From assembly GCF_001680005.1 (NCBI RefSeq), contig NC_033564.1:1364001-1428000 (forward strand): a DNA stretch of 64,000 nucleotides. Reading direction: 5' to 3'. Below, piece after piece: positions 44,548-56,379 of this stretch (position 1 is the stretch's first letter; the number at the start of each line of letters is the position of its first letter). This DNA comes from Plasmodium coatneyi. Lineage: Eukaryota; Apicomplexa; Aconoidasida; Haemosporida; Plasmodiidae. The position numbers and the translations under genes were made by a program. The notes under the pieces were generated by a model. The model worked only from the letters and a program-made list of their open reading frames with translations. It had not been told where the DNA came from and made no database searches.

Positions 44548-45526
44548 CTACACAGAGGAGCTCTTTTGTCGGGTGAACTTCTTACCAGTTAATCGCTTCA
44601 CCGTGGAGGTGTGTTCCTTTGAAGGTTCCGCGGAGCCAGCCTCGCTTGTCGCTTCGTCTAAAGGGGGGGGATGAACATTTTCCGTGTGGCTCTACGCGCG
44701 TTTCTTTGCGCCTTTTTTTTTGATTTTTTTTTCGCTTCGCCCCACCTTCACTGATAACCGCATTCGGGTCCTTCAAGTTCACCACATCGAAGTCGGTCGG
44801 CGTGTCCGAGTCTACGGCAAAATCACCCCCCGGTTCATACGCCGCCATGCCTTCTAACAGATCGTCTAAATTTTCAACCTTGTGCATGTCCACACTCTGT
44901 GCGTAGCTGATGCCCCGGGGCACCCCATCCACAAGGAACGCACAGTTGTTGTCTTCTTCCCTCTTTTCCCCACTGGAGTTGTAAAGCTCCTTCATAGATA
45001 TGCATTCATCAATAATATCGAGGGTGGCAATTTTTTTTTTTTCCAACTTGGTGTTTATTACGTTGTTCAGTAGTAGCTGCAATTGCTTGCTCCTTTTCCT
45101 GTCCTCACTTTCTTCATCGTCATTGTTTTCGCCGTTGCCATTTGAAGCGTTGAACGTCCTCACTATGCTGCTGTCGTCACTGGAGAGGGTTGCTCCGTCC
45201 GATTGGTCCTCCGATTGGGTGATAAACTCGTCACCCGTTTCTCCCCCCGAGTCGATATCCAAATGAATGGCTTTATTTATATCATTCAGCTTTTTTTTTA
45301 TTTTACTGAAACTGGCGTTTATGATGTGCACGCTTTTCCCAATGGAGGAGGCGCACGTGGAATCATCTTCGCAGCTGTCCGAGATGTAGGCACCCTCACA
45401 ACTAAGACTGTTCGTACTGTCATCCTCCCTGTAGTTATCATTACCTTCCCTTTTTCCATCCTCACACTTGGTGTGATCACCACCCTGCAGGGTGGACAGG
45501 GTTGTAGGTGCCTCTTTTCTTATCAT
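44548..45526 (-). CDS. Acidic, serine-rich protein of unknown function, at least 2 exons
   Basis: Minus-strand exons 44746-45526 and 44548-44657 (donor GTGGGG, acceptor CCCCCTTTAG, phase 1) give 296 residues from the first in-frame ATG. The frame is open upstream beyond 45589 without another ATG. A possible acceptor (TTTTTCAG) lies at about 45532, so an extra 5' exon is likely. The protein is rich in Asp, Glu and Ser (for example DDEESEDRKRSKQLQLLLNN), with a more ordered block near GISYAQSVDMHKVENLDDLL and a basic C-terminus (VKRLTGKKFTRQKSSSV). No known domain is recognised; location and function are unknown. Confidence 0.65.
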
Positions 45527-45701
45527 CGCGTCTGAAAAATTGGAGCGAACCTCTTCATCACGGTGAAGTCTCTCCGTTAAGCGAACCAAACGTGGAACAA
45601 CAAGACTACCACACGGAGTGGGTTCATCCTTTCTGCCCCTTTTATGGGGTTCACAACTTAAGGCACCATAAATAGGCTAACCAGCTAGCCAAAATGTGGA
45701 G

Positions 45702-45732
<31 letters not shown>

Positions 45733-45828
45733 GTGCGCGATGGAGAGGCACACCTCGTAATGGTAAATCTAACAGACATTACACTTTTTCTTCATTTTGT
45801 TTATGCTTATAAGTTTGCAGTTGCCCAA

Positions 45829-46255
45829 ATGGGGGATAAAAAAAAGAAAACGCAGATGCATGTGCACACATTTACGTGCATAAAAGTGGAACGGCTCCAG
45901 AGCGGTATGCCCATAAATGGAGAAGACACGCCCGCACAGGAGCACACACAGGGAGAGGTAAGCCCGAGCAACTTTTTGCGCGATCCAAAGGTGGAATCTG
46001 CAAAGCGTCCTTAAGCAATGCCGCTATTGAGTGGGGACTCCCTCCAAATAATTTTAATCATATATTCCACAAGGATATGAGCAGAAAAGCATGCAGGTTG
46101 GATGAAGGACAGGTGGTATTAACCCGGGGAGAGACTCTCCACTAATCCGTCCGATGGTCATCAAAGTGGACGGAGTGGAGATTCTCAAGGAGGGTGGAAT
46201 GAAAAAAAATTTGTCCACGTGGAGGAAATACAAACGTGCCAAGGTCAAAATATGA
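45829..46255 (+). CDS. Small plus-strand candidate gene with an apparent one-base frameshift
   Basis: A first exon at 45829-45957 encodes MGDKKKKTQMHVHTFTC and on to a GTAAGC donor. A second coding block at about 46032-46255 is protein-like in two successive frames. Up to about 46,125 it reads NNFNHIFHKDMSRKACRLDE. From about 46,130 it reads DSPLIRPMVIKVDGVEILKE, ending KYKRAKVKI and TGA. The frames meet at a GGGG run (46126-46129), where one more G would join them. The family is not recognised, and the acceptor of exon 2 (CTATTGAG) is weak. It ends 63 bases from the 3' end of the convergent TFIIS-like gene. Confidence 0.4.
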
Positions 46256-46317
46256 CAAGGGGAAAAAAGTGCAGGTGCCGAAAGAAGCAGCGATTTTATG
46301 GCAACTCCGATGAGACG

Positions 46318-49300
46318 TTAAAGCTGCTCATTCTTGCTGGCATCCATGATGGCAACGACCCGGTTGTAGGAATTGTCCAGGAAGGTCATAATGGGGGCTG
46401 AGGCATATTTAGGCATGTGCTCATACATGCCCTTCAAATTCTGGTAGGTAAATTCAAAGGAATATTTCTCCATAGGTGGTATCATCCCCCCCATTTCCTT
46501 CTCCTGGTCTTCATTTCCGGAGGATCCTTTTCTCCTTATTTTGCAATCGCTCAAGTTGCCATTACTGCTACTAGGGGGGATGGCATTTTTCTCCTCTCCA
46601 TTGTTATCCCCATGTTTTAACGTATCCAACTCATCGCTCTGATTGGAAAACGATCCCCTTTTTCCCTCACAGGGATGAATTAGCCCTTCACCATTCACTT
46701 CACTATCTTGGCCAATCGATGCATTTCCCTGCTGCAGCTGTTGTTGCTGCTGCGGTTGTTGCTCCTTCTGCTCCAGAATGACACTTGGGTGATGAAAAAC
46801 TTCCTCTTCTTCCACCTTTTTACTATTTTTCAAATCGAGAATATTCTCACGGAGGTAAATGTTTTCATAGAAGTACTTCCTCTCGTGTTCCATCCTCTTG
46901 TTTTTCAAGCTAATGGGAGCTAAGTCAGAGGAGTCCATGTGAGCTAAATCTGTGGCATGTATTATTCCATTCAGTATTTTTTTTCTCAATTCAGCGTTGT
47001 CCTTCCGCATGAGGTTAGAACAGATGGAAAATAGCTTCATCTTTATTTCCATTTTGTCGCTGAAGTTTTGTATGACTCCTTTTACGATTCGTTCACTCAG
47101 TTCCTTCGTGTCTGTAACGGTGCCTGTAGTTTTACCTGTAGTTGTGCCTGCATTTGTTGTGACTTCCTTATCGAGGGCGTGTTTTATTTTGTCTATCACT
47201 TTTTTGTATTTACTTATGCTTCTGTTCGTTGCGTTGCCTTCGTTGCAAGTACGCCTCACGTCGTGAACGAGCGTTTTCAACTCTTCTTCCTTCTTCATCA
47301 CTGCGGCTATGGAATTCCCACTTCCTGGGATGCTCCCCACGGAATGGGTACCCCCTGCTGCAGTGGTTGCCTTCTCCCTTGTGGCACTCTTCTTCCCCTT
47401 AACGCTCTCCCTCTTAAGTGGCTTCACTTTCTTGCCCGTCTTCTTCCTTCTTTTCCTGCCGGAAGTCTGCTCCTCTTTGCAAAAATCAGAATCCCCGCTA
47501 TACACCTCATCAATTAAAATTTGGTTCTCCTCCACAATATCTTCGTCCGTGTGTCCATCCAGATAATCTTCGAAGGTATCTTCCTCTTCGCTTTCGTATG
47601 ACAGGCACGCCTCATCAAATAGCTCATCGTCGTCTTCCTTTTTTTTCTTCCTCTTCCTGTCGCTGCGTCTTTTGTTAGTTTTGGCTTCTTCCTGGAGGAT
47701 CTGCCCGCAGCCCTGCGTAGGGGACACCTCCCCCTTAACACGGCTTCCTTCTAAGGGATGACTTGGATTTTCCGCTTCATTGGCTTCCTCCTTTACATAT
47801 TCCATTTTGGTTGTTTCCCCCCCGAGTTGCTCCTTTTCCCTGTTAGCCATGCCCGTGCGTGAAATTCGCTGCCCCTTTTGGCTTCCGCCTTTGGCCACTT
47901 CGCCGTGACGATCACGCAAGGGTGGTGAGTGGGAAGCTGTAGCGATCAGTTCCTGTGCCTTTGCCTGTGCATGTACGTGTGCCCGTCCCTGCACCCGAAC
48001 TGCGGAACGGTCACTGCCAATGGTATTGCTACTGGCGGTACTGACGGTCGTGCTGGTATTGTTGCCACTGTCCATGGGGTTGCCGATTTTATGTTTGCCC
48101 CCACGCTCGATGGGGAACACCTCCCCGTTTCTGTTGCTTTTGCGTTTCCCGTTTGCACACACGAGGGAGTTTTTTTTTTTCTTGCTCCCTTTATGTGCAG
48201 GCAAATTTTTCCCCCTCTGAACAACAATTGGCATTTTTTTTTTCTGAGCATTTAGCAGCGCCTTCTCCTTGGGCACATTGTACAGGCAAAAAAACGGAAG
48301 GTCAACGTGGAAAATATTTTTCACATACTCATTGTAAATTAAAAAATCATGATTATGCGCGTTAACAATATCGCAAAAGTAATAAAAAAAAAAGAGATGT
48401 TCCATGATATTGTATACATTATTGAGAATACAATTCGGGCAGATAAAATAAATATCCGTTTGTTTTACTCTTTGTCTTTTGATCCTTACGTCATATGTTT
48501 TTTTGTACTTCTGAACGAAGGGGTACATTTTGGTGAATTCCCAAACTGGGTCGGAATTCTTCAAACCGTTCATGTGGTTATATAGAAGGTTACACAGGAC
48601 TATATTTAAATCATAATACGTGTCACAGTTAAAACAGAAGAAGTACAGGTACTCAAAACATTTGTTGGTCAATACGTAGGTATTGTTTGGGTCATGAAAA
48701 ACATGGTAGGTGTCCCTTATCGTTGTGTAGACGTTTGAATTTTTGTAAAAATGGAAATTTTCTCCAGTGCTCCTGTTTATGCTTATGCAATTTTTGGCTA
48801 ACTGCGGAACCATCTGCGCGTTTTTACACAAAAATTGATCGTAGTAAAATACTCTAAAGCTGCAAGTGGGATGGTCCCTCCTGTTATTCTTCTGCCGCTG
48901 TGCTGAGTTGAACACAATTTCGTTGTCGTACTCGCAGGGACCGCTGTGATTTGCCCCGTCTGCGGAGTTGCCTATTCGCCCGAACTGAGTCCCGTTTAAC
49001 CTCCTATTATGCTGACAACACAGGGGAAACTCATCAAAAAGGTAAATGAACTCGTAAAAGTTATAAACCTGGATCCTGTGAAGCACCTCTTGCTCACTAA
49101 TATCGTTCAGGTACCCCAAGCAGGGCAACACACTCCACCTGTTCATGTGACAATCGATGTTGTTGTATAGAAATTTCTTGCAGTCACTACTGCTATATAT
49201 TAATTGGCCTATAATGCTGACGCTGCTCTTCTTTCTCACAATCTTATATATCTGTGACATGACCATTTTGTTGTTATGTCCTTGGATGCTAACCGTGTCA

Positions 49301-50277
49301 TATTTTTTTAGCTTTCCAATACGACTTTTAATTTTTTTCTTTTTTTTCGTTTTTATTTTTTCTAAATTTTCATTGTACTTTTTGATTACATCGAGAATTT
49401 TTAAATTGCTCATGTGGTTGACTTTTTTCCGTCCCTTGTCTGTTCTGTTGGGTGAGAATGCAGAGAGGGAAGACGACGAAGAGGAGGAAGAGTCGGACGA
49501 CGATGAGGTGGACGAACAGAAGGAGTACGAACTGGTTGAAGAAATCGACTCGGAGGAGTGACACGAGTTTGTAGAAGACACGGATGTGTGCCACGCTTCC
49601 CCCACGGTATGGTGTCTCTTCGTTTGGTTATTCCTCCAATTTGGTCTTGCCCCACGGAGAGGGACAACACCATCATCACTATCGCAATGATTATGACTAC
49701 TGTGGTTACTATCACTATCGTGGTTACTACCACCACCGCTGTCGCTACCACCAGCGGTTTGCACATCCGCCTCACTGTCGTCATCGCCCCTGCCCACCTG
49801 CGTAACGCCGCCGTATTCACTCAACGCGGATCCCACTTTATGTGGACCCCTCTTCCCCCCTGACATTCCCATCATTTCTTTCTCCTCCAGTTTGCTGCGC
49901 GCTACGAGGCGGCCCAGGTTGAATTTACGCATCCTCGAATTTTCCCTCGCATCATGCTGTTTCAGCTGCTCCAGAATTTCATAATTTTCAACCTCATTGG
50001 AGGAAAAAAAATATTTCAACTCCAGCATGTTAGAAATGTAAGGCCTCTCCTCCGATGTATAGCAGAAGGAGTTCTTGTTGAGGTAGTAGTATAACTGGCT
50101 TATGTCACTTAGCTTCATATGGTTATTCACTCTTCTTATATCTAACTGTGTTATGTCGAGGTCGAAGATATTCGTTGAGTTCACATCTACAAATTGTATT
50201 GGTTCCACCACGTCTTCTCCGTCTTGTTCCTTCCCATCACTCTCGCCATTTCTGCTGCCTTCCTCTTTTTCCCCCAT
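46318..50277 (-). CDS. Large TFIIS-central-domain protein with a PHD-like cysteine cluster
   Basis: A single exon of 1319 residues from the ATG at 50275-50277. At about residues 1055-1145 it carries a recognisable TFIIS central domain: LSERIVKGVIQNF, KLFSICSNLMRKDNAELRKK, ILNGIIHATDLAHMDSSDL and NKRMEHERKYFYE match the family pattern. In TFIIS and its relatives this three-helix bundle contacts RNA polymerase II. At about 540-615 there are paired cysteines (CFNCDTYYD, FICPNC) in a PHD-like or zinc-binding arrangement. No TFIIS zinc ribbon is visible, so it is not an elongation factor of standard type. The layout recalls Bye1/PHF3/DIDO proteins, which dock on polymerase II and chromatin. Long Ser/Asp/Lys-rich linkers and an ELFDEACLSYESEEEDTFED acidic patch separate the parts. 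The C-terminus SAPIMTFLDNSYNRVVAIMD looks conserved. Confidence 0.78.
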   Translation of the reverse strand: MGEKEEGSRNGESDGKEQDGEDVVEPIQFVDVNSTNIFDLDITQLDIRRVNNHMKLSDISQLYYYLNKNSFCYTSEERPYISNMLELKYFFSSNEVENYEILEQLKQHDARENSRMRKFNLGRLVARSKLEEKEMMGMSGGKRGPHKVGSALSEYGGVTQVGRGDDDSEADVQTAGGSDSGGGSNHDSDSNHSSHNHCDSDDGVVPLRGARPNWRNNQTKRHHTVGEAWHTSVSSTNSCHSSESISSTSSYSFCSSTSSSSDSSSSSSSSLSAFSPNRTDKGRKKVNHMSNLKILDVIKKYNENLEKIKTKKKKKIKSRIGKLKKYDTVSIQGHNNKMVMSQIYKIVRKKSSVSIIGQLIYSSSDCKKFLYNNIDCHMNRWSVLPCLGYLNDISEQEVLHRIQVYNFYEFIYLFDEFPLCCQHNRRLNGTQFGRIGNSADGANHSGPCEYDNEIVFNSAQRQKNNRRDHPTCSFRVFYYDQFLCKNAQMVPQLAKNCISINRSTGENFHFYKNSNVYTTIRDTYHVFHDPNNTYVLTNKCFEYLYFFCFNCDTYYDLNIVLCNLLYNHMNGLKNSDPVWEFTKMYPFVQKYKKTYDVRIKRQRVKQTDIYFICPNCILNNVYNIMEHLFFFYYFCDIVNAHNHDFLIYNEYVKNIFHVDLPFFCLYNVPKEKALLNAQKKKMPIVVQRGKNLPAHKGSKKKKNSLVCANGKRKSNRNGEVFPIERGGKHKIGNPMDSGNNTSTTVSTASSNTIGSDRSAVRVQGRAHVHAQAKAQELIATASHSPPLRDRHGEVAKGGSQKGQRISRTGMANREKEQLGGETTKMEYVKEEANEAENPSHPLEGSRVKGEVSPTQGCGQILQEEAKTNKRRSDRKRKKKKEDDDELFDEACLSYESEEEDTFEDYLDGHTDEDIVEENQILIDEVYSGDSDFCKEEQTSGRKRRKKTGKKVKPLKRESVKGKKSATREKATTAAGGTHSVGSIPGSGNSIAAVMKKEEELKTLVHDVRRTCNEGNATNRSISKYKKVIDKIKHALDKEVTTNAGTTTGKTTGTVTDTKELSERIVKGVIQNFSDKMEIKMKLFSICSNLMRKDNAELRKKILNGIIHATDLAHMDSSDLAPISLKNKRMEHERKYFYENIYLRENILDLKNSKKVEEEEVFHHPSVILEQKEQQPQQQQQLQQGNASIGQDSEVNGEGLIHPCEGKRGSFSNQSDELDTLKHGDNNGEEKNAIPPSSSNGNLSDCKIRRKGSSGNEDQEKEMGGMIPPMEKYSFEFTYQNLKGMYEHMPKYASAPIMTFLDNSYNRVVAIMDASKNEQL

Positions 50278-52419
50278 TATCCCGTTAGGTAGGCAATGTG
50301 CCAATGGGTTTTGCTTCTCTATGAGATTAAAGCGGCGTCACACAGTTGTCTGTGCTGCAGCTTAGAATGGTGTGCTCACTAATACGCTCCTCCAAAACAT
50401 TCTCTATTTGGTACATGCTAGCAGGCGTGTATATGTAGGTAAGTGTATATAACCCTGTGCAGCTTCCTCCTTTAGGCCGATAAGCGACAATAAAGAAGAA
50501 GCTTCAAAATTATGCCCCCTTTTCTGGAGAAATTTCGCAACGGGGATATATCTACATTTGAAAAAATTGAGAGTCATATCCCATTTTATATCTCAAAAGG
50601 GTGAAAGAGTAAACAATTTTTTTTTTTTTTTTTTTTTTTCTTTGCCCTTTTGGCATTCTACACAAAAAACGTTATTCCTTTCAGCTGACTAGGCGAACGT
50701 ATGTTTATACGTCGGGCGGTAACTGTTGTTAATTCGTTTATCTACTTATGGACTTGTTCGAATAAGGTGTTTTATTTTTTCGAATTCAGTGTTGTTGCCT
50801 GGTTGTTGAACGCAACGGGGGATATCATATTAGGCCAGTGGTACCGCATAAGAATTGCTCACGGTGGTGAAAATTCTTCCTACATCATGCGTACATACAT
50901 TTATAGGATTATGTATTTGTAGGCGAGCATGTATGGAACACTGGCGGTGCATGTATATACTCCCTTGCGCAGTGTGGAACAACACCCCCCAACATTTTTT
51001 AAGTGACCATGTCACGTAGCGCTAATTAAGTAAAATTTAAAATCGCGATAATTGCAAGTGCTCTTACGCGACTGTAGAAGATACACCTATACTTTTTTTA
51101 ACGCTGTTTTTTTGCTCGCCATGAAAGAAGCTCAAATGTGACAGTGTGGATGGGCCAACCTGGGGAGCACCCAGCGTTCCCAGTAGAGGACATTATTCTC
51201 ATCGTTCCGCGCTTTTCCACTGCATTTATTTTTATTTCCCCACTCTCACTAGGTTAATTTTACGAATGCGCGAAAAATGCGCAGGTTAGTTGGTTCTCAC
51301 AAAATTCGCCTTATTCTTTTACTATTCCCGAAAGGTGCAAACAAATTCATCAAAATGGGAATCAAACAAAAGGGAGCAATCCACAGAACAAAGTCCCGCC
51401 GTGGAACCGCACCATGTGATATAAGACGCGCAAAAAAAAAAAAAAAAAAAAGGGGGGGCAAGTTCATAAAAGAATTAATCAGTTGGAAAAACACACAACG
51501 CGTGTCTCTCGGATGATAAAAGGAGAGAGCACGATTCTACACGAACTTGTCGCGAATTGCAAAACGTAATTTAAGTGAACAAATGTAAAAATAGCTAGCT
51601 GGAAAAAAAAAAAAAAAAAAAATGCGCAAAGGTGGAACTTTTGTATGACCAGGTCAGGCAATAAATAGAACACGAACAAATGCATATTCTGTTATGGAAT
51701 ATAGCAAAAGTGTGACAACTTCTTCCACTGTGCTCCTACCGAAGAGAATATATCATTCCGTGCAATTACTCCTTTTTCTTTTACGTACTAACAGATTGCA
51801 CTGTTTAGTAATGAATTGGGGTTTTTTCCCCACTGAAATGCTGATCACCCCATTAGGTACCTTCACACTTAACAACCACCCTACCGTGGCGTCATTCCGC
51901 CCCCCGTGTGCAAATAAATAAAAGGTACAAAATATTTTACCGAATCGCGTTGCGTCTTTGCATTATTCAACAAAAAATTCGTGCAAATAGGGCACAAAAA
52001 GGGATGACACGAAAAAAAAAAGAAAAAAGGAAAAGGCATTTTCACATCGCTAAATTATAGCATAACTATAGTCGCGTTGTAAAATGCCTTGATGTGTACT
52101 CAAAAAAATATATATATTCCACCCTCATATAAAACGCGTGGAGGGCAAATATAACTTTTCAACCTTGAAACATTTTAATGACAAAAAAAAAAAAAAAGAT
52201 GATAAACAGAAAAAAAGACAAACACCAAAAAAAAAAAAAACTTTAACGTGGTGCGATTGTTCACATCGGCGTTGTATTATCAAAAGGGGGGAGGCATAAT
52301 ATCAGAACGTTGGCCAGTTCAGTGATGTGTAGGGGCCGCAACCCCCTACCCCGTGTACACAAACTGGAAGTGCTGTTTCGTTTCATATAGCTACCACCCC
52401 CCCTTTTACATGTCATGCT
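50278..52419. other. Intergenic region upstream of the TFIIS-like gene
   Basis: A 2.1-kb stretch without a supported gene. It holds T-runs (50,619-50,639), A-runs (51,432-51,450, 51,604-51,622, 52,186-52,198) and only short frames. It should contain the promoter of the TFIIS-like gene and the 3' flank of the next gene. Confidence 0.5.
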
Positions 52420-54099
52420 TCAATTAACGTTAATTTTAAAAATTTCCTCGAGCTTCAACTTGGGCGTTTGCACACTGTGCGATTCGATTATGTTGTTGTA
52501 GTTATCACTGTTGATATTTACCAAAATGAGGAAGTCAATTTTAGGGATCCTCTTCTTTTGGTTGTTTTTCTCATTAACTATCAAGGTGGAAACCTCATCC
52601 GCCTCATTCACCAAGTCGGCAAAAATCTGGTCCTTAAAATTTATATCCTTTTTAAATTTGCTAAAAGCATAGTGATAAATTTTTATCATTTTGGTCGCCT
52701 CCAATTCCACATTGGCAGCTAGCTCTTTGTTAATACAGTAGATGGAATAGTTTACAAAATTGTAGTGTTCATTAACGGAAGAATCCATTGAGTTGTAATG
52801 ATTGTACAGGTAGCTGCTTCTTTGTTTTTTATTTAGTTCCATTTTTTCTTGGGTGTTTGTACGGACGAGTAGGTTTTCGATTAGATAGAAAATGCCAGAG
52901 TTGGCTTCATTGAAGCTGTTGTATTTATTCGTTATCATTTCGCTTATGGTTTCCTGGTTCATGGTTGGCTCCAAAATTTCTTTGATCTTTCCAAAGAACC
53001 ATTCATTGGCCATGGCGGAGGCCGTTTCTTGCCCGGCCTGACCTTCACCGTCTGCTTCATTATCGCTGGGAACCTCCTCAGTGGCTTCTTCCACAGTGCC
53101 TTCCTCCTCGTTCATGGATGCGTCGCATTCCTGCTGCTTGTCCAGACCATCCTCATTCGTTACGTGGGACTCATTCCTTCCTTTACCTTCATCGCTTGTG
53201 CCGTAGTCAGCGTAGGAACTGAGATCGCTGAGGAAGGGGGACTTGTCCCTATTTTCGCTAGTCAAATGTTTTTTTTTTTTCTTCTTCTTTTTTTTCTTTT
53301 TATCTGATGAATCTTGGTCCATTTCGTTTATGTCCTCCCCGAGCGTTTTTTCAACAACGTCGTTGCCATCTTCGTCAATCACTCTCACGAAATGTTTTAC
53401 TGCTTTTTTTTTTTTTTTTTTTTTTTCCTTTGACTGGACTTCCTTTTGGTCATTGCTATTTTGGCTAGCTTCTTCTTCTACACTCGGATTGTCCTGCTGT
53501 GAAGCAGGGGGTGGAAATGTGCACTATGCAACAATGGCGCCAAGAAAAAAATGATGGCACATCGCACTTTTTCCGATCAGAACTGCACCTCGCATTATTT
53601 GCAGGTGCGTACACAGACGTATCCTAGCACGGAGCGTCTACTACGTGAAGAAACATGCGTGTGACAGTCTTTGCTCCTCCTGTTCATCTCGCCTACCTCA
53701 TATCCTAGCATGCTCCAGAGGTTGTAGTTGTTCGCGGTGGCCTGTGATGAAGCGAAGGGGTTGCCTCGAATGGGGTGTTGTGACTCACATGCGTTTGCGT
53801 GTTTGACCAAAGGTGGTTGGTTCGCACTGGCGCGGGTGAAGGTCATGGGGATGACATACTCCCAACTGAACTATATCCTCTGGGGGAATCACCCCTCACA
53901 TTCATGGGGTATGTAGATATACACTCCATATCGGACCAACAAAGGTACACCAAATATAGAGTACTTTCCCCAAACAGCCGAGTCACTCATAGATGCAGTA
54001 ATGCCTTACGTTGTCGTTTCCGCTAGGGGCGTTTCCTTCATCATTGCCGTCACCGGTTGCGTCTCCCCCGCCGTAGTTGTAGTTGATAAGGTTCCACAT
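52420..54099 (-). CDS. Conserved-looking protein of unknown function, 3 exons
   Basis: Minus-strand exons 54010-54099, 53697-53741 and 52420-53496, all phase 0 with GT/AG borders, giving 403 residues. The start is MWNLINYNYGGGDATGDGND. The second exon encodes ATANNYNLWSMLGYE. The third begins with acidic low complexity and two poly-lysine stretches. It then has an ordered C-terminal region of about 200 residues (MANEWFFGKIKEILEPTMNQ, SSVNEHYNFVNYSIYCINKE, KRIPKIDFLILVNINSDN). No domain is recognised. The absence of a signal peptide and the poly-lysine runs suggest a cytosolic or nuclear protein. The two small upstream exons are supported by clean phases and clear splice sites. Confidence 0.72.
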
Positions 54100-56379
54100 G
54101 ATTGGCGCCTACCGCGGTACACTTTCTACAGAGGGGAAGCTCTTCGTGGGGAAGAAAAGGAAAAGATTTCCTCGCACTCAACAGAGACCACGTAGCGGTA
54201 ATAGGCAAATGGGACCGCGGTGGACACACACACATAAAAAAGGGAAAGGAAAAGAAAAGTCCATGCGTTGAAGGCTCCTGCCCCCGTGGGGGTTAATAAA
54301 ACAAGCGGAGCCGCTGGAGGGAAAAATAATATTTTTTATTTTCCCCCCCTAATTTGTATTTTCCTCCATTGGTGTACTCAGCGGAGTGTATGTAGCGCTT
54401 AAGAGAGGTCACACATGGACAGGAAGGTATTATGTGTCTTCACTTAAGAGGGTAACGCGATACTGTTCGATAAAGTATCGGCGCAATTCCGGCGGGACAC
54501 TCATTAGAAATAAAATGGGTATACCGCTTTTCCGCGGATGGACTCGAAAAAAATGAAAAGTCAAAATCGGCAAATATCATAATTGACAACGGGGAGGAGG
54601 AAGAAAAGAAATTAATCTGTTGTTTGAACTTCAACTTCAACTTCAACCTTTTTTTTTTTTTTTTTCTCCTGTGTGCATATTTCTGTTGGAAAAAAAAAAA
54701 ATAGTTGGAGGGTTGCAAAGGTTCAAATCAGCTGAACAAAAAAAAAAAAAAAAAAAATGGAAAACAGAAACAAAAAATGGAAATGGAAACAAAAAACGGA
54801 AAAAAAAAATTTAAGCAGAAACGATTTTTTTAACAATAGCAAATTATCCCTTCTATTTTCAATTTTAGGAGAAAGGACATATTATATTATTAATTTCCGC
54901 GTATTTTTTTATGGGGGGGTGGGGCCCAGGAGGGCATTTTCTTTTCAAAATGTACGTAAAAAATATGAGCGTATTTTTTTTTAAAACGCGCTATATAATA
55001 TTATGTATACAAATGACAGTGCAGCAATTGTACTTTTGCTCCAAGTTCCCACCTACAATCATTCCCTCCCACGCTGCGTGAACCTGCATTGTAATGTAAA
55101 AGCGCCTTTGTTCCCATTTTTGCGTTTGTTGTGATTGTTTCATTTGTTGTGCTTGTACTTGTTGCGCTTGTTGCGTTTATTACGTTTGCTACGTTTGCTG
55201 CATTCATGGCGATAAAAAGAGGGTTTCCTTCCTCATGCGAACGAATGCAGTGGCGTACGATCCAGTAAATTAATAGTGTACCCGCAGGCATACATACAGC
55301 CATATGTACAGCCATATATACACTCATATTCCTCACATGTTCATCCCATGTTTATCCCATGTTTATCCCACGTTTATACCTTGCGCCTTCCCCCCTTTTG
55401 TATGTACAACTTTTCCCGGGCTAGCGCTGCCATACTATTGTACTTTCCCTCCTTCCTTTGTTCCCGCCAACTTGGCCTTTTTTAATTTTTAAAAATTTTG
55501 AAGAGCACGTATAGAAATAAAAATTGCCAAGTTGGCGCCTGGGGAGAAAAACGCACTTATTCTTTTTTTCCCTTGGAAGGAGGGAGATTTTCCTACACTT
55601 TTTTTTTCCCCCCCCATCCTTTGAGAGAGGCCAAGTTGCACTTAGGGGAATTCCCCCCAAAAAAAGAGGGGGACAAAGTATTAAAAGACGCAATTTTTTG
55701 TGGCAACTGTGGTGGTCGACTGGTGTGAGGATAGAGTACAATGAAGGGGAGTTCCTTGGAGCAATCCATCCATATATGCATATGACAACAAGTTCTGTGG
55801 ATCCCTCCAAAGAGAAAGAGTTCCCCTCTGCGCAGATAAGTTTATGTGTTCGGTTATACCATCGTAGCTGCAGCGGACAAAAGGGTTTACAGCTTGTGCG
55901 AATTACCACCGGTTTGTAGCGTCACTTGTTTGGAGACCTGATCAGCTCCTTCACCCCGTTTTTTGTTTACCTTGCGCGAATGCCCCCTAATTAAGTGATC
56001 GCCCAGGTTGCTGGACTACTCCTCGTCCTATACCCACCTCTGTCAGTTATAATATCGTTCAACCTTGCGAACTGAACACCACCAACGGAAAGCCCCCCGT
56101 TTTGCGTGCCGAAACAGACCCTAAAAGTATGACTCCCCCGAAAGGAAGAGGACGCACAGAGAGACAATAGACGCATAGAAAGACCGGAAAAAAAAAAAAA
56201 AAAAAAAACACCTGCGACCGAAGGGTAGAATAGCAACACAACTTTTAACCTGGGAAGAAGTGCAACGAAGCAGAGTAACCCTTTCCCCAGTGGAAGATAC
56301 ATACAGCACAAAGACGTAAAGAATAGTTTGGCCCATTCGTATTTGTTGCTCTATTTACATCTCCAACCGAGTGGTCCAC
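54100..56379. other. Divergent intergenic region with short tandem repeats
   Basis: It lies between two divergent genes and is probably a bidirectional promoter region. Contains AACTTCAACTTCAACTTCAACC at 54,627-54,648, a 9-mer repeat related to GTTTGCTAC at about 55,125-55,205, and three or four copies of CCCATGTTTAT at about 55,334-55,378. No coding sequence supported. Confidence 0.5.

Noticed and set aside
47514..47741. Minus-strand frame overlapping the TFIIS-like gene in another frame
   Set aside because: It is a shadow within a long, well-supported coding exon.
50701..50922. 73-codon plus-strand frame in the intergenic region
   Set aside because: Isolated, short, and without splice-linked neighbours or recognisable features.
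54715..54740. GGTTCAAATC as a tRNA T-arm
   Set aside because: No matching acceptor, D or anticodon arms could be found around it.
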